A stretch of 64,000 nucleotides of DNA from Mangrovibacter yixingensis (GTDB lineage Bacteria; Pseudomonadota; Gammaproteobacteria; Enterobacterales; Enterobacteriaceae), in the NCBI RefSeq assembly GCF_020523985.1, contig NZ_JAIVKM010000001.1, forward strand, positions 1,984,001 through 2,048,000. Reading direction: 5' to 3'. A program made the position numbers and the translations under genes. Shown here piece by piece: positions 1 to 10,033 of this stretch. The notes beneath the pieces are model-generated. The model was not told the DNA's origin and made no database searches. It saw only the letters and a list, made by a program, of their open reading frames with translations. Positions within the stretch are counted from its first letter, which is position 1; each line of letters starts with the position of its first letter.

Positions 1-191
1 AGCACGGTCACGGCACTACCTGCAACTGAACAGTTTTGCTGAACAGGCCGCACCCGGGCATCAAGCAAACCGCAACGCCCCTGAGCCTCGTGAACCGTTG
101 CCACGCCATAGGAGGCGAAACGGGAAAGTTGCTGGCGTTCAGCACGCGCAATGTTCCGCACCACAATGCCTTTTTTATTGACCAGATTCAT
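1..191 (-). CDS. galC: 4-carboxy-4-hydroxy-2-oxoadipate aldolase, N-terminal part
   Basis: Only the first 63 or so residues lie in the window; the gene runs off the left edge. The translation starts MNLVNKKGIVVRNIARAERQ and continues through a VHEAQGRCGLL segment, typical of the RraA-fold HMG/CHA aldolases (GalC, LigK). These enzymes split 4-carboxy-4-hydroxy-2-oxoadipate into pyruvate and oxaloacetate, the last step of gallate and protocatechuate 4,5-cleavage. The start codon shares one base with the galB stop (TAATG), so the two are translationally coupled. A galD tautomerase, expected in such clusters, could lie further left and is not visible. Confidence 0.85.
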   Translation of the reverse strand, partial: MNLVNKKGIVVRNIARAERQQLSRFASYGVATVHEAQGRCGLLDARVRPVQQNCSVAGSAVTV

Positions 192-928
192 TACAAGACC
201 TCCGTTACTCGTGGAAACAGGCTCTGATAGCCTTCACCGTGGGTAATAACTTTTGGCGATGCGATACCCACATTACGCTTAGCCTGAACACCGCGCTGTA
301 AGGCAACCCGCGTGTAGTACTCCCACAAATGCTCCTGCCCGGCCATGCACTGAATTGCAGCGTATTTTTTATCCCACACAGCGGTGATATCGAGCAACAC
401 ATCCGGTTTCCAGTTGCACTGCTCCGGCTGATGCGGCTCAAAACAATATACCGGGGGTGCACCAATAATCGGCTCTCCTGGGCGGTAGCCTTCGGCCTGG
501 GCGATGATGCGCGCTTCCTGAGCCAGGTTGGCTGCCAGCGGATGGTCGTAGTTATAAGGGTCGTTTACGGAATGGGTCAGAACAAAGTGTGGCTGTACTT
601 TGCGGTAAACATCAGCCAGGCGGAACAGTGTCTCTTTATCTGCACGCAACGGGTAATCACCCAGGTCAAAGAACTCAATGCTGGCACCGAGAATTTCCGC
701 AGCGGCTTCAGCTTCTTGCTGCCGGTTCTGCTTGACGATGGCTTCGGTCATGTTCCCTTTGCGCCATAATTTTGCCGATTCGCCACGTTCGCCATACGAA
801 AGGCATACCACATGCACGTCGTACCCCTGAGAGGCATGTAAAGCAATTGCACCGCCTGCACGCCAGACAAAATCAGCGGAATGTGCACTGACAACTAAAG
901 CACTCTTTTTTGTATTCTCTTGCATCAT
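191..928 (-). CDS. galB: 4-oxalomesaconate hydratase (GalB, PIG-L/LmbE fold)
   Basis: This 245-residue protein has the PIG-L/LmbE deacetylase fold, with AHSADFVWRAGG near residues 16-27 replacing the usual AHPDD zinc motif, followed by SYGERGESAKLWRKG. That signature marks the GalB branch, which hydrates 4-oxalomesaconate to 4-carboxy-4-hydroxy-2-oxoadipate in gallate breakdown instead of deacetylating sugars. It is transcribed away from the galR-type regulator and overlaps galC by one base. Two ATG codons are adjacent (928 and 925), and an AGGG element fits either. Function is inferred from family and context; the gallate assignment is strong because galA, galT and galC are all next to it. 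Confidence 0.88.
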   Translation of the reverse strand: MMQENTKKSALVVSAHSADFVWRAGGAIALHASQGYDVHVVCLSYGERGESAKLWRKGNMTEAIVKQNRQQEAEAAAEILGASIEFFDLGDYPLRADKETLFRLADVYRKVQPHFVLTHSVNDPYNYDHPLAANLAQEARIIAQAEGYRPGEPIIGAPPVYCFEPHQPEQCNWKPDVLLDITAVWDKKYAAIQCMAGQEHLWEYYTRVALQRGVQAKRNVGIASPKVITHGEGYQSLFPRVTEVL

Positions 929-1054
929 TTCACCCTGCGTTTGCTGTTTTTTTTATCCTGACATGGGGAGCAAAACACGAATAATGCCTTTCATTGCGTG
1001 AGCTATGAATTTTATTTATGTTGTGATTCATACCTCATACAGCCAGAGGCAAAA

Positions 1055-2278
1055 ATGAAAACAAAGAATGAAGAAAACACAATTAAAATCATGCAAATAA
1101 GAGCATTTTGCATGATTGCAGAACGGGGAACGGTCTCTGAAGCAGCGAATAAATTATTTCGTACCCAGTCTGCCATCACGCGTTCTATACGTGATCTTGA
1201 GCACACTTTAGCCACGCCATTATTCGAACGTCAGTCGAGCGGGATGTTGTTAACTGAGATGGGAAAATGCGTTCTGCCACGTGCGCAGCAAGCAATACGG
1301 GAACTGCAGCAGATTGCCCTGTTGCCCGGTAAATTTAAGCCACAACACCGGCACGATGAAGTAGAGCCTGTCTGGCTGTTTAACCTCAGACGCCTGCAAA
1401 TCTTCCTTGCGTTGTACCGGCTTCATCACACGCAAAGTGTGGCGAATTCGCTTGGTATCAGCCAACCTGCCGTCAGTGCTGCGCTGAAAGTTCTTGAAAA
1501 AGGTGCCGGTGTCACACTGTTTCAGCGCACACCCAAAGGCATGATGCCAACCGCCGCGGGGCGTGAGATGGCGCCGTTTATTAGCCGCTCGCTCAATGAA
1601 CTGCGCCACATACCGGAAGACCTTGCAGCATACCAAGGTGTGTTAACCGGCACAGTGCATGTGGGCGCACTCCCGCTGTGCCGGAGTAGTTTATTGCCGC
1701 AGGCGATTGCGCTGCTGGTCGCCCGTCACCCTGGCGTAAAAGTGATAACCAATGAAAGCGCCTTCAATTCACTGGTCACGGAACTGCGTTCAGGCGATAT
1801 CGATTTTATCCTTGGTGCGTTGAGGCAAAACGATACCGTACCGGATATTGACAACCAGACATTGTTTGATGAAGAACTTATTTTGCTGGCACGCCCCCAG
1901 CATCCTCTGGCCGGGCGGCAACTCACGCCAGATGATCTGGCGCTGACGAAATGGATCCTGCCACGGGATAACACCCCGGCACGCCACCTGCTGGACCGGG
2001 CATTTCAGGCTTCAGGAATGCAGCCACCGCAACCGGTGGTGGAAAGCGGCGATTTGGCAATAGTGCGCGGGCTTTTGCTGAATTCAGATATGGTGGCTGC
2101 CGTTTCTTCACATCAACTCGATTACGAATTGCGCGCCGGGATAATTACCCCACTGATGTTTAACTTGCCGGATACACGCCGTGAAATCGGTTTAACGTTT
2201 CGCCAGGGGGCACTGCATTCCCCCGCCGCAAAAGCTTTGCTGCATTGTATTAACGAGGTAATGAGTGCAGAAGCCTAA
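1055..2278 (+). CDS. galR: LysR-type regulator with two N-terminal HTH domains (GalR-type)
   Basis: About 407 residues, some 100 longer than an ordinary LysR protein. Two complete LysR helix-turn-helix units are visible in tandem: the first with RTQSAITRSIRDLE (roughly residues 10-70), the second with GISQPAVSAALKVLE (roughly 105-165). One substrate-binding domain follows. It sits between divergent galBC and co-directional galTA, so it most likely controls both. The start chosen is ATG 1055 behind GAGG at 1046; an upstream in-frame GTG at 998 has weaker support. The symbol rests on position. Whether both HTH units bind DNA is unknown. Confidence 0.8.
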   Translation: MKTKNEENTIKIMQIRAFCMIAERGTVSEAANKLFRTQSAITRSIRDLEHTLATPLFERQSSGMLLTEMGKCVLPRAQQAIRELQQIALLPGKFKPQHRHDEVEPVWLFNLRRLQIFLALYRLHHTQSVANSLGISQPAVSAALKVLEKGAGVTLFQRTPKGMMPTAAGREMAPFISRSLNELRHIPEDLAAYQGVLTGTVHVGALPLCRSSLLPQAIALLVARHPGVKVITNESAFNSLVTELRSGDIDFILGALRQNDTVPDIDNQTLFDEELILLARPQHPLAGRQLTPDDLALTKWILPRDNTPARHLLDRAFQASGMQPPQPVVESGDLAIVRGLLLNSDMVAAVSSHQLDYELRAGIITPLMFNLPDTRREIGLTFRQGALHSPAAKALLHCINEVMSAEA

Positions 2279-2525
2279 AGAAAATTCATATAACGGCTTA
2301 ATTTTCTTAGCGCCAGAAAGCTAAATTAGTGGGCTCTAGCGCTGTTTTCACCATATTTTAACTTTGTTAAACCCATCACAATATAAAGCTAACTCATACC
2401 TCTAAAAGCCTTTTTTGACAGACACTGCTGTTCGCCCCGCTTAACTTGTTACTGGATTGTTACTTTCCTCTCACCACAACGATAGCTGCCACTAATGGCA
2501 TAAAAGACAGCAGAGAGCGTACCCG
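2279..2525 (+). promoter_or_regulatory. galR-galT intergenic, probable galTA promoter region
   Basis: An AT-rich 247-bp stretch lies between the regulator and the transporter. It begins with an AT-rich inverted repeat (AGAAAATT and AATTTTCT, about 2279-2308), which could be a weak terminator for galR. The rest should hold the galTA promoter. I could not choose a unique -10/-35 pair or a single LysR box, so this is a placement by context only. Confidence 0.35.
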
Positions 2526-3905
2526 ATGACAGTAAATAATATGGTTAACATAAAAGAGTGGATCGATGCCCGGCCCATCTCGCCCTTTCAGTGGCGGGTT
2601 CTGGCGCTATGCCTGATTATCATTATGTTTGATGGCTACGACGCAGCCGTGATGGGGTTTATCGCGCCAGCCTTGATTGAACAGTGGGGTATCAGCCGCG
2701 CCGCAATGGGGTCAATTCTGGGTGCAGCCATGTTTGGTGTAGCACTTGGTGCTCTTATTGCCGGGCCCATATCAGACCGCTATGGCCGCAAGCGAGTTAT
2801 TCTGCTGTCAGTGTTGATATTTTCAACTTTCAGCCTCGCCTGCGCATTTGCCAACACGCCTGCCCACATGGCGCTGCTGCGTTTTATTGCTGGTCTCGGT
2901 TTAGGTGCGGTAATGCCTAACTGCGTAACGCTGCTGGCAGAATATATGCCTGAACGCCGCAAAGGTGTGATGATCACGCTGATGTTCAGTGGCTTTAACA
3001 TCGGTGCAGGGCTGGGGGGATTTATTGCCGCCGGGTTACTGGCGCATTACCACTGGTCTTCTGCGCTGATTTTTGGCGGGGCTCTCCCCCTGTTATTGTT
3101 GCCGGTACTGGGGTGGTTACTGCCTGAATCCACACTCAACCTGGTGGTTCGCAAGGCCCCGCGCGCGCAAATCGCCGCCCTGCTCAATCGCATGGGGGGC
3201 GCTTTCACCGCCGACAACGCGTTTATCCTTAATTCCCCTGCGGTAAAACGCCACAGCACAATTACCGAACTGTTTCGCAATGGCTTTGCGCCCGGCACCA
3301 TCATTCTCTGGCTAACCTATTTTATGGGGCTGTTTGTTATATACCTGCTGAACGGCTGGCTGCCCACCATTATGCGTTCAGGCGGTATATCACTGGAGCA
3401 GGCTGCAATCATCGCCGGGCTGTTCCAGCTTGGCGGCCCGCTTGGTGGCATTATTGTTGGCGCGCTGATGGATAAATTCCGCGCTAAATGGGTAATTGGA
3501 GTGGTCTATTTTATTGGCTGCCTGTGCCTGATTTCTCAAGGCCTTCTCGGTATGAGCGGCGTGGAACTGGGCATTATTATCTTTATCACGGGTATGTGCA
3601 TTAATGGTGCGCAAAACGGGCTACAGGTCTATTCCCCTGCATATTACCCGACGGAGATCCGCGCCACCGGTGTGAGCTGGATGCACGGAATTGGCCGCAT
3701 TGGCGCCATTCTGAGTTCAACCCTGGGCGGTTTTTTAATGGGTATATTCCCCGGGCAATCGGCAATTTTCTTTATTCTCGCCCTTCCAGCCCTGTTTGCC
3801 GCTATCAGTATTGTTTTACATCGCAACATTCATCTCACTATGAAAATAAAAGGCGCAGGACTCGGCGAAATTCCGGCACTGTCGCAAACCTTAAATAACC
3901 GATAA
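2526..3905 (+). CDS. galT: MFS aromatic acid:H+ symporter, gallate transporter
   Basis: A 459-residue major facilitator protein with about 12 hydrophobic segments. The first segment has MFDGYDAAVMGFIAP, the acidic motif of the aromatic acid:H+ symporter (PcaK/GalT/BenK) family. The loop between helices 2 and 3 has GPISDRYGRKRVI, the MFS signature motif. It should import gallate with protons. Fourteen bases separate it from galA, so the two form one transcript. A GAGAG element precedes ATG 2526. The Pseudomonas putida gal locus also pairs a transporter with the dioxygenase; its porin gene (galP) is not seen here. Confidence 0.87.
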   Translation: MTVNNMVNIKEWIDARPISPFQWRVLALCLIIIMFDGYDAAVMGFIAPALIEQWGISRAAMGSILGAAMFGVALGALIAGPISDRYGRKRVILLSVLIFSTFSLACAFANTPAHMALLRFIAGLGLGAVMPNCVTLLAEYMPERRKGVMITLMFSGFNIGAGLGGFIAAGLLAHYHWSSALIFGGALPLLLLPVLGWLLPESTLNLVVRKAPRAQIAALLNRMGGAFTADNAFILNSPAVKRHSTITELFRNGFAPGTIILWLTYFMGLFVIYLLNGWLPTIMRSGGISLEQAAIIAGLFQLGGPLGGIIVGALMDKFRAKWVIGVVYFIGCLCLISQGLLGMSGVELGIIIFITGMCINGAQNGLQVYSPAYYPTEIRATGVSWMHGIGRIGAILSSTLGGFLMGIFPGQSAIFFILALPALFAAISIVLHRNIHLTMKIKGAGLGEIPALSQTLNNR

Positions 3906-3919
3906 GTGGAGTTACCGTT

Positions 3920-5185
3920 ATGGCGAAGATCATTGGCGGCCTGGCCGTTTCTCATACCCCAACCATCGGCTTTGCCGTCGATCATAACAAACAGAAGGAC
4001 AGTGCCTGGGAGCCTATTTTTGACAGTTTTGCCCCCATGCAGCGTTGGCTTGCTGAGAAAAAACCAGATGCGCTTATTTATATTTTCAACGACCACGTGA
4101 CCTCTTTTTTCTTCGATCACTACTCGGCGTTCTCGCTCGGTATTGACCACCAGTATCATGTGGCAGATGAAGGCGGTGGCCCACGCGATTTACCGCCAAT
4201 TAAAGGCGATGCCGCGCTGTCACGTCATATTGGCAACAGCCTGATGAGCGATGAGTTCGACATGTCGTTCTTTATGGATAAGCCGCTCGACCATGGTATG
4301 TTTTCCCCACTTTCCGCTTTGATGCCATTCAGGCCAGAGTGGCCAACCCGGGTTATCCCGCTGCAAGTGGGCGTTTTACAGTTTCCAGTTCCAACTGCAC
4401 GCCGTTGTTACAAGTTAGGCCAGGCGCTACGGCGCGCCGTCGAAAGCTACCCGGAAGATATTAATGTGGCAATTGTCGCGACGGGTGGCTTGTCTCATCA
4501 GGTTCATGGAGAACGCTGTGGTTTTAATAACGTCGAATGGGATCAACAGTTTATGTCACTGCTGGTCAACGACCCGGAAAAACTCACTGAAATGACCATC
4601 GCTGAATATGCCGAACACAGTGGTATGGAAGGCGCGGAGGAAATAATGTGGCTGGTAATGCGCGGCGCGTTGTCGGCCAATGTGGAGAAGAAACACCAGG
4701 CGTACTATTTACCTTCAATGACCGGTATCGCAACACTTATTCTGGAAAATCAGGCCGGAACGTTGCCGGTTGACAGCATGAAGCGCCACCAACAAAAAAT
4801 GGCAAGCCAGTTGGCAGGCATTGAAAAGTTAAGCGGTACTTATCCTTTTACTCAGGCCAGAAGTCTTGAGGCTCTGCGCCTGAATCGTTTTTTACACCAG
4901 TTGATTAAGCCCGAACCGCGTGAGCGTTTTCGCAAGACCCCGGATGCCATGTTTGCTGAAGCAAGCCTGACCCCAGAAGAATGCGCCATGGTACGGAACC
5001 GGGAATGGCGCAAACTGATTCAGTATGGCGCCAGCTTTTTCCTGCTGGAGAAATTGGGTGCGGTAACAGGCTGTTCCAATCTGGATATTTACGCAGCAAT
5101 GCGCGGCGTTTCACTGGAAGAATTTATGAAAACGCGTAATCAGCAAGTCACATATTCAGTAGCGGGTAAAGAAGAAGTCAGGTAA
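3920..5185 (+). CDS. galA: gallate dioxygenase (fused LigB-LigA type)
   Basis: A 421-residue type II extradiol dioxygenase. Residues 1 to about 275 match the LigB catalytic subunit; His12, His59 and His193 correspond to the iron ligands and catalytic histidine of protocatechuate 4,5-dioxygenase (GLAVSH, IFNDH, GGLSHQVHG). About residues 315-400 match the small LigA subunit, so both subunits are fused as in GalA of Pseudomonas. It cleaves gallate to 4-oxalomesaconate, which feeds GalB and GalC. A GGAG sits 8-9 bases before ATG 3920. LigAB-family enzymes can tolerate other trihydroxybenzenes, which matters for the neighbouring pathway. Confidence 0.9.
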   Translation: MAKIIGGLAVSHTPTIGFAVDHNKQKDSAWEPIFDSFAPMQRWLAEKKPDALIYIFNDHVTSFFFDHYSAFSLGIDHQYHVADEGGGPRDLPPIKGDAALSRHIGNSLMSDEFDMSFFMDKPLDHGMFSPLSALMPFRPEWPTRVIPLQVGVLQFPVPTARRCYKLGQALRRAVESYPEDINVAIVATGGLSHQVHGERCGFNNVEWDQQFMSLLVNDPEKLTEMTIAEYAEHSGMEGAEEIMWLVMRGALSANVEKKHQAYYLPSMTGIATLILENQAGTLPVDSMKRHQQKMASQLAGIEKLSGTYPFTQARSLEALRLNRFLHQLIKPEPRERFRKTPDAMFAEASLTPEECAMVRNREWRKLIQYGASFFLLEKLGAVTGCSNLDIYAAMRGVSLEEFMKTRNQQVTYSVAGKEEVR

Positions 5186-5202
5186 TGGTCACGTAATGAT
5201 AA

Positions 5203-5229
5203 ATGGGGCGGGTTATCCCCCCGCCCCAT
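5203..5229. terminator. GC-rich hairpin between convergent genes
   Basis: A perfect 10-bp stem (ATGGGGCGGG with CCCGCCCCAT) and a 7-base loop lies 17 bases after the galA stop. The next gene converges from the right. There is no clean T-run on the plus strand; the minus strand reads TTTAT after the stem, so it may serve both transcripts imperfectly. Confidence 0.6.
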
Positions 5230-5439
5230 AATTAGGTAGCAATAATATTGACCAGCTAAATAACAACACCAGGGATACAGTAAATGAATTTACTGATTAC
5301 TTTGAGCAATCGCCAATAAAACCACACCCATTACGGATGATGTTCATAGCAATAAAAAACTTCCTTGTTTCCCACCCTGCGCCCCCATCAGGGCAGGCAT
5401 CCTTAACTGAAAAAACATAACTACAGTGGGGCCATGCAG

Positions 5440-6027
5440 TCAGGCTTCAGAGCGGCCATTACTAACCTGACGGTTGTGATGATGGCGCCCCATAATAAAT
5501 GCCCCCACAAAAATGATAAGAGTGGCCATTAACAGAATGAAGAGGAGATACATTACACCCCACAAGGCATAGCCAAGTGAGGTGTGAACTTCCCCTGTGG
5601 GCAACAACATGCCGACGACAGCCATTCCCAATAAAACCACGGTTGAACTGAATAACGTAATATTGACTTCAAAAGCGAACCAACGCCCCAACAAGGGTGG
5701 GTGCCATGGTAATACACCGTTAACATCATAGGTGCCACCGCCGTAACGTTTGCGGGCAAAAACTGCGATAAAAAAGCCCCCGTAAATGGCCCCTGACATC
5801 GCCGCGACCACCCACAAATGGCCGGAAAAATCCACGCCCCAAATCATCCACAGCGCTATCAAAGCAATACCGATATAACTACAAACTTGCCACACCACAT
5901 GAAACCGTGCATGGGGAACCCATAATGGATTAGTCATATGGGTATCATTACTGTCAAAAATGGCCGGGATCAGGCTGTAGCCCAGAGTAGTAATAGTTAA
6001 TAATATTTGTAGGGTAAGTGTGTTCAT
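5440..6027 (-). CDS. small multi-pass membrane protein, DUF6640-like
   Basis: 195 residues with four to five hydrophobic segments (about 5-25, 45-65, 75-95, 120-145 and 160-180) and a His-rich, Arg-rich C terminus (GRHHHNR). An HARFHVVW stretch between the first segments resembles small integral membrane proteins annotated as DUF6640. No enzymatic motif is visible. It lies 72 bases downstream of the aldolase gene on the same strand and is probably the last gene of the meta-pathway operon, which would suit a helper in uptake or tolerance. That role is a guess. Confidence 0.6.
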   Translation of the reverse strand: MNTLTLQILLTITTLGYSLIPAIFDSNDTHMTNPLWVPHARFHVVWQVCSYIGIALIALWMIWGVDFSGHLWVVAAMSGAIYGGFFIAVFARKRYGGGTYDVNGVLPWHPPLLGRWFAFEVNITLFSSTVVLLGMAVVGMLLPTGEVHTSLGYALWGVMYLLFILLMATLIIFVGAFIMGRHHHNRQVSNGRSEA

Positions 6028-6099
6028 GAAGTTATTCTCCAGTCTTATCAGACACGTTTTATTCTAAGTACCTGCACGCTGGCGGGCATTGTTCAACGT

Positions 6100-7128
6100 T
6101 TACGCCTGACGACATAAATCCAGGGCGACATCGACAATCATATCTTCCTGGCCCCCAACCATATGGCGCCGCCCCAATTCAACCAAGATGTCCACTGTGT
6201 TGACGTTATATTTTCGGGCCGCTATTTCTGCATGGCGTAAGAAACTCGAATAAACACCAGCATAACCAATCGCCAGCGTTTCCCGGTCTACCCGCACAGG
6301 GCGGTCCTGCAATGGGCGAACCAGGTCATCTGCCGCATCCATCAGTGCATACACATCAGTGCCATGATAAATACCAGCTTTATCAATCGCCGCAATCAGG
6401 ACTTCAAGTGGTGCATTCCCCGCACCCGCCCCCATTCCGGCCAGGCTGGCATCCACGCGATCGCACCCTTCTTCAATCGCTACCATCGAGTTCGCCACAC
6501 CCAAGCCAAGATTGTGATGTGCATGCATACCAGTTTGTGTTTCTGGTTTCAGCACTGCTTTTAGTGCCCGAAAGCGCGCCCGAATATCATTCATATTCAT
6601 CGCCCCCGCTGAGTCCACGACATATACGCACGCCGCACCATAGCTTTCCATCAACTTCGCCTGTGCTGCGAGATTCTCTGGCGTGGTCATATGGCTCATC
6701 ATCAAAAAACCGACGGCATCCATACCAGCATCACGGGCAAACTCAAGGTGCTGGCGAGATACATCAGCTTCAGTACAATGTGTTGCCACACGCACTATCC
6801 GGGCACCGGCCGCATACGCGTTGCGCAAATCTTTCACCGTCCCGATTCCCGGAATGAGCAACGTGGCAATTTTCGCCTGTTCAACACTCTGTGCCGCAGC
6901 CTCTATCCAGTCGATATCGGTATGAGCCCCGAAACCATAATTAAAGCTGGAACCTTGCAGGCCATCGCCGTGGGCCACTTCGATGCTATCGACTCCGGCT
7001 TTATCCAGAGCGCGAGCAATCTCACGCACATTTTCCAGGCTGTATTGATGACGTACAGCATGGTTACCATCGCGTAACGTGACATCGGAGATATAGATTT
7101 TCTTCTGCGTATCAGTCATGGCTTTCAT
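6100..7128 (-). CDS. dmpG: 4-hydroxy-2-oxovalerate aldolase
   Basis: A 342-residue class II aldolase of the HMGL/DmpG family. It shows [14 protein letters not shown] near the N terminus (Arg, Asp and His of the active site) and HAHHNLGLG near residue 200 (metal-binding histidines). It splits 4-hydroxy-2-oxovalerate into pyruvate and acetaldehyde and normally forms a channelling complex with the acylating dehydrogenase encoded just upstream. Its ATG (7128) shares one base with that gene's stop (TAATG) and has GGAGG 7 bases upstream, so the longer MKAMTD start is preferred. The same family includes MhpE of the enteric phenylpropionate pathway. Confidence 0.92.
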   Translation of the reverse strand: MKAMTDTQKKIYISDVTLRDGNHAVRHQYSLENVREIARALDKAGVDSIEVAHGDGLQGSSFNYGFGAHTDIDWIEAAAQSVEQAKIATLLIPGIGTVKDLRNAYAAGARIVRVATHCTEADVSRQHLEFARDAGMDAVGFLMMSHMTTPENLAAQAKLMESYGAACVYVVDSAGAMNMNDIRARFRALKAVLKPETQTGMHAHHNLGLGVANSMVAIEEGCDRVDASLAGMGAGAGNAPLEVLIAAIDKAGIYHGTDVYALMDAADDLVRPLQDRPVRVDRETLAIGYAGVYSSFLRHAEIAARKYNVNTVDILVELGRRHMVGGQEDMIVDVALDLCRQA

Positions 7129-8090
7129 TACAGTGCCTCCTCTGTACCCAACGCTATTCCCATGGCAATACGTTGCTCCGCCAGGTGGTCTGCACTTGCA
7201 CAGGCCGCAGAAGTCATAATATCCAGGTTGCCTGCCCAGGCAGGTAAGTAATGGGCGGCGCCTTCAACTTCAATGAGCACCGTGATTTTAGTTCCACTGA
7301 TAAAGGGTGTACCGCCCTGAGACAACCGTACCGGGTTGTCAGCAGAAACGGTTTCAAACTGCACATCCTGCTTAAGCCGGTACCCCGGCACATAACGTTG
7401 CACGCTCTCCACCATCGCGTGGATACTGTCACGTATCGCATCAAAATGAGTGCTGTCGGTCAGCATAAAAATGGTGTCGCGCATTTTTACTGGAGGCTCA
7501 GCTGGATTGAGAATAATGATGGCTTTTGCATGTTCTGCACCGCCAACCTGTTCGAGCGCTTCCCGAGTTGTTTCGGTAAATTCATCTATGTTGGCACGCG
7601 TTCCTGGCCCTGCCGATTTACTGGCAATCGTGGCGACAATTTCGGCGTAATGTACACGCGCTATTTGAGATACAGCGGCAACAATGGGGATCGTGGCCTG
7701 GCCTCCACATGTCACCATATTGATGTTGCCGTGTTGTTCGGTATCAAGATTAATAGCCGGAATCACATAAGGGCCTAACGCGGCAGGAGTCAGATCAATA
7801 ACCTGGCGGCCTAAAGGCTGGAGAATGGCGTTGTGTTGTGCATGTGCGCTGGCAGACGTGGCATCAAACACAATATCGATTTCCGGGAATTCGGGCATTC
7901 CCAGTAACCCTTCAATGCCATCGGATGTAGTGGGTATACCCAATCTGGCTGCCCGTGCCAAACCATCTGAGGCAGGGTCCACACCAACCATTGCTCCCAT
8001 TTCGATGTGTTTGCCATTACGCATCACTTTTATCATTAAATCGGTGCCAATATTCCCAGGCCCAATAATGGCGACTTTCACTTTACGCAT
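7128..8090 (-). CDS. dmpF: acetaldehyde dehydrogenase (acylating)
   Basis: 320 residues from ATG 8090, which has GGAG 8 bases upstream; the reading frame is open further back but without family similarity. A Rossmann motif [11 protein letters not shown] lies at the N terminus and the catalytic cysteine is in [12 protein letters not shown] (Cys128). It converts acetaldehyde, NAD and CoA to acetyl-CoA, in complex with the aldolase. The one-base overlap with the aldolase gene matches the usual fixed stoichiometry of this pair. Confidence 0.93.
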   Translation of the reverse strand: MRKVKVAIIGPGNIGTDLMIKVMRNGKHIEMGAMVGVDPASDGLARAARLGIPTTSDGIEGLLGMPEFPEIDIVFDATSASAHAQHNAILQPLGRQVIDLTPAALGPYVIPAINLDTEQHGNINMVTCGGQATIPIVAAVSQIARVHYAEIVATIASKSAGPGTRANIDEFTETTREALEQVGGAEHAKAIIILNPAEPPVKMRDTIFMLTDSTHFDAIRDSIHAMVESVQRYVPGYRLKQDVQFETVSADNPVRLSQGGTPFISGTKITVLIEVEGAAHYLPAWAGNLDIMTSAACASADHLAEQRIAMGIALGTEEAL

Positions 8091-8103
8091 GTTGTTTTCT
8101 CCA

Positions 8104-8877
8104 TCACTTTGTTTCCTGAACATGAAATCCGGCACTGCCCAAATGAGCCATATCGAGCGAAACATACTGGCCTGGGTGGATCCATTCGGCCGCCGTTACG
8201 CCACCCGCCATCACAATCCAGCCAGGCTGTAAGGGCTCACCAGCCTCTGCCGCTAACCGAGCCGCCGCCACCAATGAACGCAACGGGTGCCCCAACAAGG
8301 CAGCAGTTGAACCTACTTGCATGACATTGCCATTGATATTCAGAGTCAGCCCCAGGTTATCGAAAGGCTGATGAGGTGAGCACCACGGTCCGATGACCAC
8401 ACCACTGGATGAAGCGTTATCCGCGATAACTTCGGGCAAGGTAAATTTAAAATCCTGATAGCGTGAGTCGATAATTTCCAGGGCGGGCGCAATGGCTTCC
8501 ACTGCGGCTAGCGCCTGGGGTGCAGTTACATTGCCCGCCAGTGGTTTTTTTAAAATAAATGCCAGTTCTGGTTCACAACGCGGATGAACATAACGGCTGA
8601 AATCCATTACGCCACCTTCCTCGATAAACATCGCATCTGTCAGCCGCCCCCAAATAACATCCGATAACCCCATTTGCGCCATTTTGGCCCGGCTGGTGAA
8701 ACCCATTTTCACGCCAGTACGTTGCTCACCACGAGCAAGACGACGGGCAATAGAAGCTGCCTGAATGGCATACCCATCTGCCAGAGACGTTTTGCCTTGC
8801 GGATCAAACTGAGCAACGGCGTGCCCTTCGCGCGCCGCATCGTCCAGTAATGCAGCGACTTCTTGTTGCGTTTTCAT
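8104..8877 (-). CDS. dmpH: 4-oxalocrotonate decarboxylase
   Basis: A 257-residue member of the hydratase/decarboxylase (MhpD/DmpH) superfamily. The segment [15 protein letters not shown] and the later [10 protein letters not shown] and VIADNASS fit the decarboxylase branch (DmpH, XylI, NahK) better than the hydratase branch. It decarboxylates 2-oxo-3-hexenedioate to 2-hydroxypenta-2,4-dienoate with magnesium, normally in complex with the hydratase so that the unstable dienol is passed on. Its start overlaps the hydratase stop by 4 bases (ATGA), in keeping with such a complex. Confidence 0.87.
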   Translation of the reverse strand: MKTQQEVAALLDDAAREGHAVAQFDPQGKTSLADGYAIQAASIARRLARGEQRTGVKMGFTSRAKMAQMGLSDVIWGRLTDAMFIEEGGVMDFSRYVHPRCEPELAFILKKPLAGNVTAPQALAAVEAIAPALEIIDSRYQDFKFTLPEVIADNASSSGVVIGPWCSPHQPFDNLGLTLNINGNVMQVGSTAALLGHPLRSLVAAARLAAEAGEPLQPGWIVMAGGVTAAEWIHPGQYVSLDMAHLGSAGFHVQETK

Positions 8878-9683
8878 GCCAGGGCCTCCCCGGAATCAGA
8901 CGGTTCAAAACAGGCGCGAACATCGCCGACGCCATCGATACGCACATCCAGCACATCACCCGGTGTCACTGCGGCCATGGGACCCAGCGCCCCCGACAAC
9001 ACAACGTCTCCGGCTTTTAATGGCGTGTTGCTAGCCACCATAGTGCGGGCCAGCCAAACAACAGCATTCAGCGGGTTCCCCAGGCAAGCCACTCCTGCAC
9101 CAGTAGAAACCGGGTTACCACAACGGCTCATGACCATGCCGCACAAGCGCAGGTCTATATCTGTCAGTTTGCGAGGTGTTGTGCCTAACACATAACAACC
9201 CGATGAGGCGTTATCGGCGATTGTGTCCGTAATGCGAATATCCCAATTTTCGATGCGGCTCCCAACGACTTCGATAGCTGGAAGGGCATACTCAATAGCG
9301 CTCAGCACATCCTTCAGTACGATATGTCCCAGATTGAGATCTTTCCCAAGTACAAAAGCAATTTCAGCTTCTGCTTTTGGCTGAAGTAGCGCACTGGCCG
9401 GAATAACTTCGTTATCACCAAATTCCATGTGATTGAATAAGATGCCGAAATCAGGCTGGTCCACACCCAGTTGCTGTTGTACCGCCCGCGATGTCAGCCC
9501 CACTTTGCACCCAGTACGGCGGGCACCCGCAGCGATGTAACGAGCGGTATTTATCTGTGCGATGGCATATGCCTGTTCCTGGGTCATATCGGGCCAGCGG
9601 TGGCGTAATGGCGTAACCGGCTGGTGATTCAATGCTGCGTAGTGAAGCAATTCGGCAGCTTCTTCCATTTCCAACGGTGTCAT
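8874..9683 (-). CDS. dmpE: 2-oxopent-4-enoate hydratase
   Basis: 269 residues of the same superfamily as its neighbour but in the hydratase branch: [13 protein letters not shown] near the N terminus, [26 protein letters not shown] and [12 protein letters not shown]. It adds water to 2-hydroxypenta-2,4-dienoate to give 4-hydroxy-2-oxovalerate. It overlaps the tautomerase gene by 4 bases and the decarboxylase by 4 bases, so all five enzymes are one polycistron in the order tautomerase, hydratase, decarboxylase, dehydrogenase, aldolase. Confidence 0.87.
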   Translation of the reverse strand: MTPLEMEEAAELLHYAALNHQPVTPLRHRWPDMTQEQAYAIAQINTARYIAAGARRTGCKVGLTSRAVQQQLGVDQPDFGILFNHMEFGDNEVIPASALLQPKAEAEIAFVLGKDLNLGHIVLKDVLSAIEYALPAIEVVGSRIENWDIRITDTIADNASSGCYVLGTTPRKLTDIDLRLCGMVMSRCGNPVSTGAGVACLGNPLNAVVWLARTMVASNTPLKAGDVVLSGALGPMAAVTPGDVLDVRIDGVGDVRACFEPSDSGEALA

Positions 9684-9892
9684 TGCGCACCTCCCTCAGC
9701 AGGCGCAGACATTTCATCTTTTGTTTTACCGCCTACCGCCCAGTGTTCTGCCGGAACTTGTGTGGCATAAACACGCACGGTTTCCAAAGGTGCACCCAGC
9801 ATTTCCGACACCGTATGCGCCACCGCTTTTACACACGCTTTCACTTTTGCGCTGTCACGACCTTCGACAATAGAAATATGAACCACAGGCAT
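9680..9892 (-). CDS. dmpI: 4-oxalocrotonate tautomerase
   Basis: A 70-residue tautomerase. After Met removal the catalytic Pro1 is present, and Arg11 and Arg39 fall exactly at the positions known from the 4-OT enzyme of Pseudomonas; position 50 is Trp where that enzyme has Phe. It ketonises 2-hydroxymuconate to 2-oxo-3-hexenedioate, the substrate of the decarboxylase. It is the first gene of the operon, with GAGGT upstream of ATG 9892. The C-terminal tail, about 8 residues longer than the classical 62-mer, is of unknown importance. Confidence 0.9.
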   Translation of the reverse strand: MPVVHISIVEGRDSAKVKACVKAVAHTVSEMLGAPLETVRVYATQVPAEHWAVGGKTKDEMSAPAEGGAQ

Positions 9893-10012
9893 AGCAGTAC
9901 CTCATTGATTAACAGGAATAACGAAACAATCCGGGGGCTCCCGGCTTCACTGTGTTGTCTGGAAGAATGCCTGCCTTTTTTTGATACCGTCCAATACCTT
10001 TTTTTTCACTAC

Positions 10013-10033
10013 GCAATACGTATTTGGTATTGC
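10013..10033. promoter_or_regulatory. inverted repeat upstream of the meta-pathway operon
   Basis: GCAATAC, 7-base spacer, GTATTGC: a perfect 7-bp inverted repeat about 120 bases upstream of the tautomerase start. With the second repeat at 10136-10152 it frames the divergent promoter region, as expected of LysR recognition and activation sites. The role is inferred from position. Confidence 0.45.
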
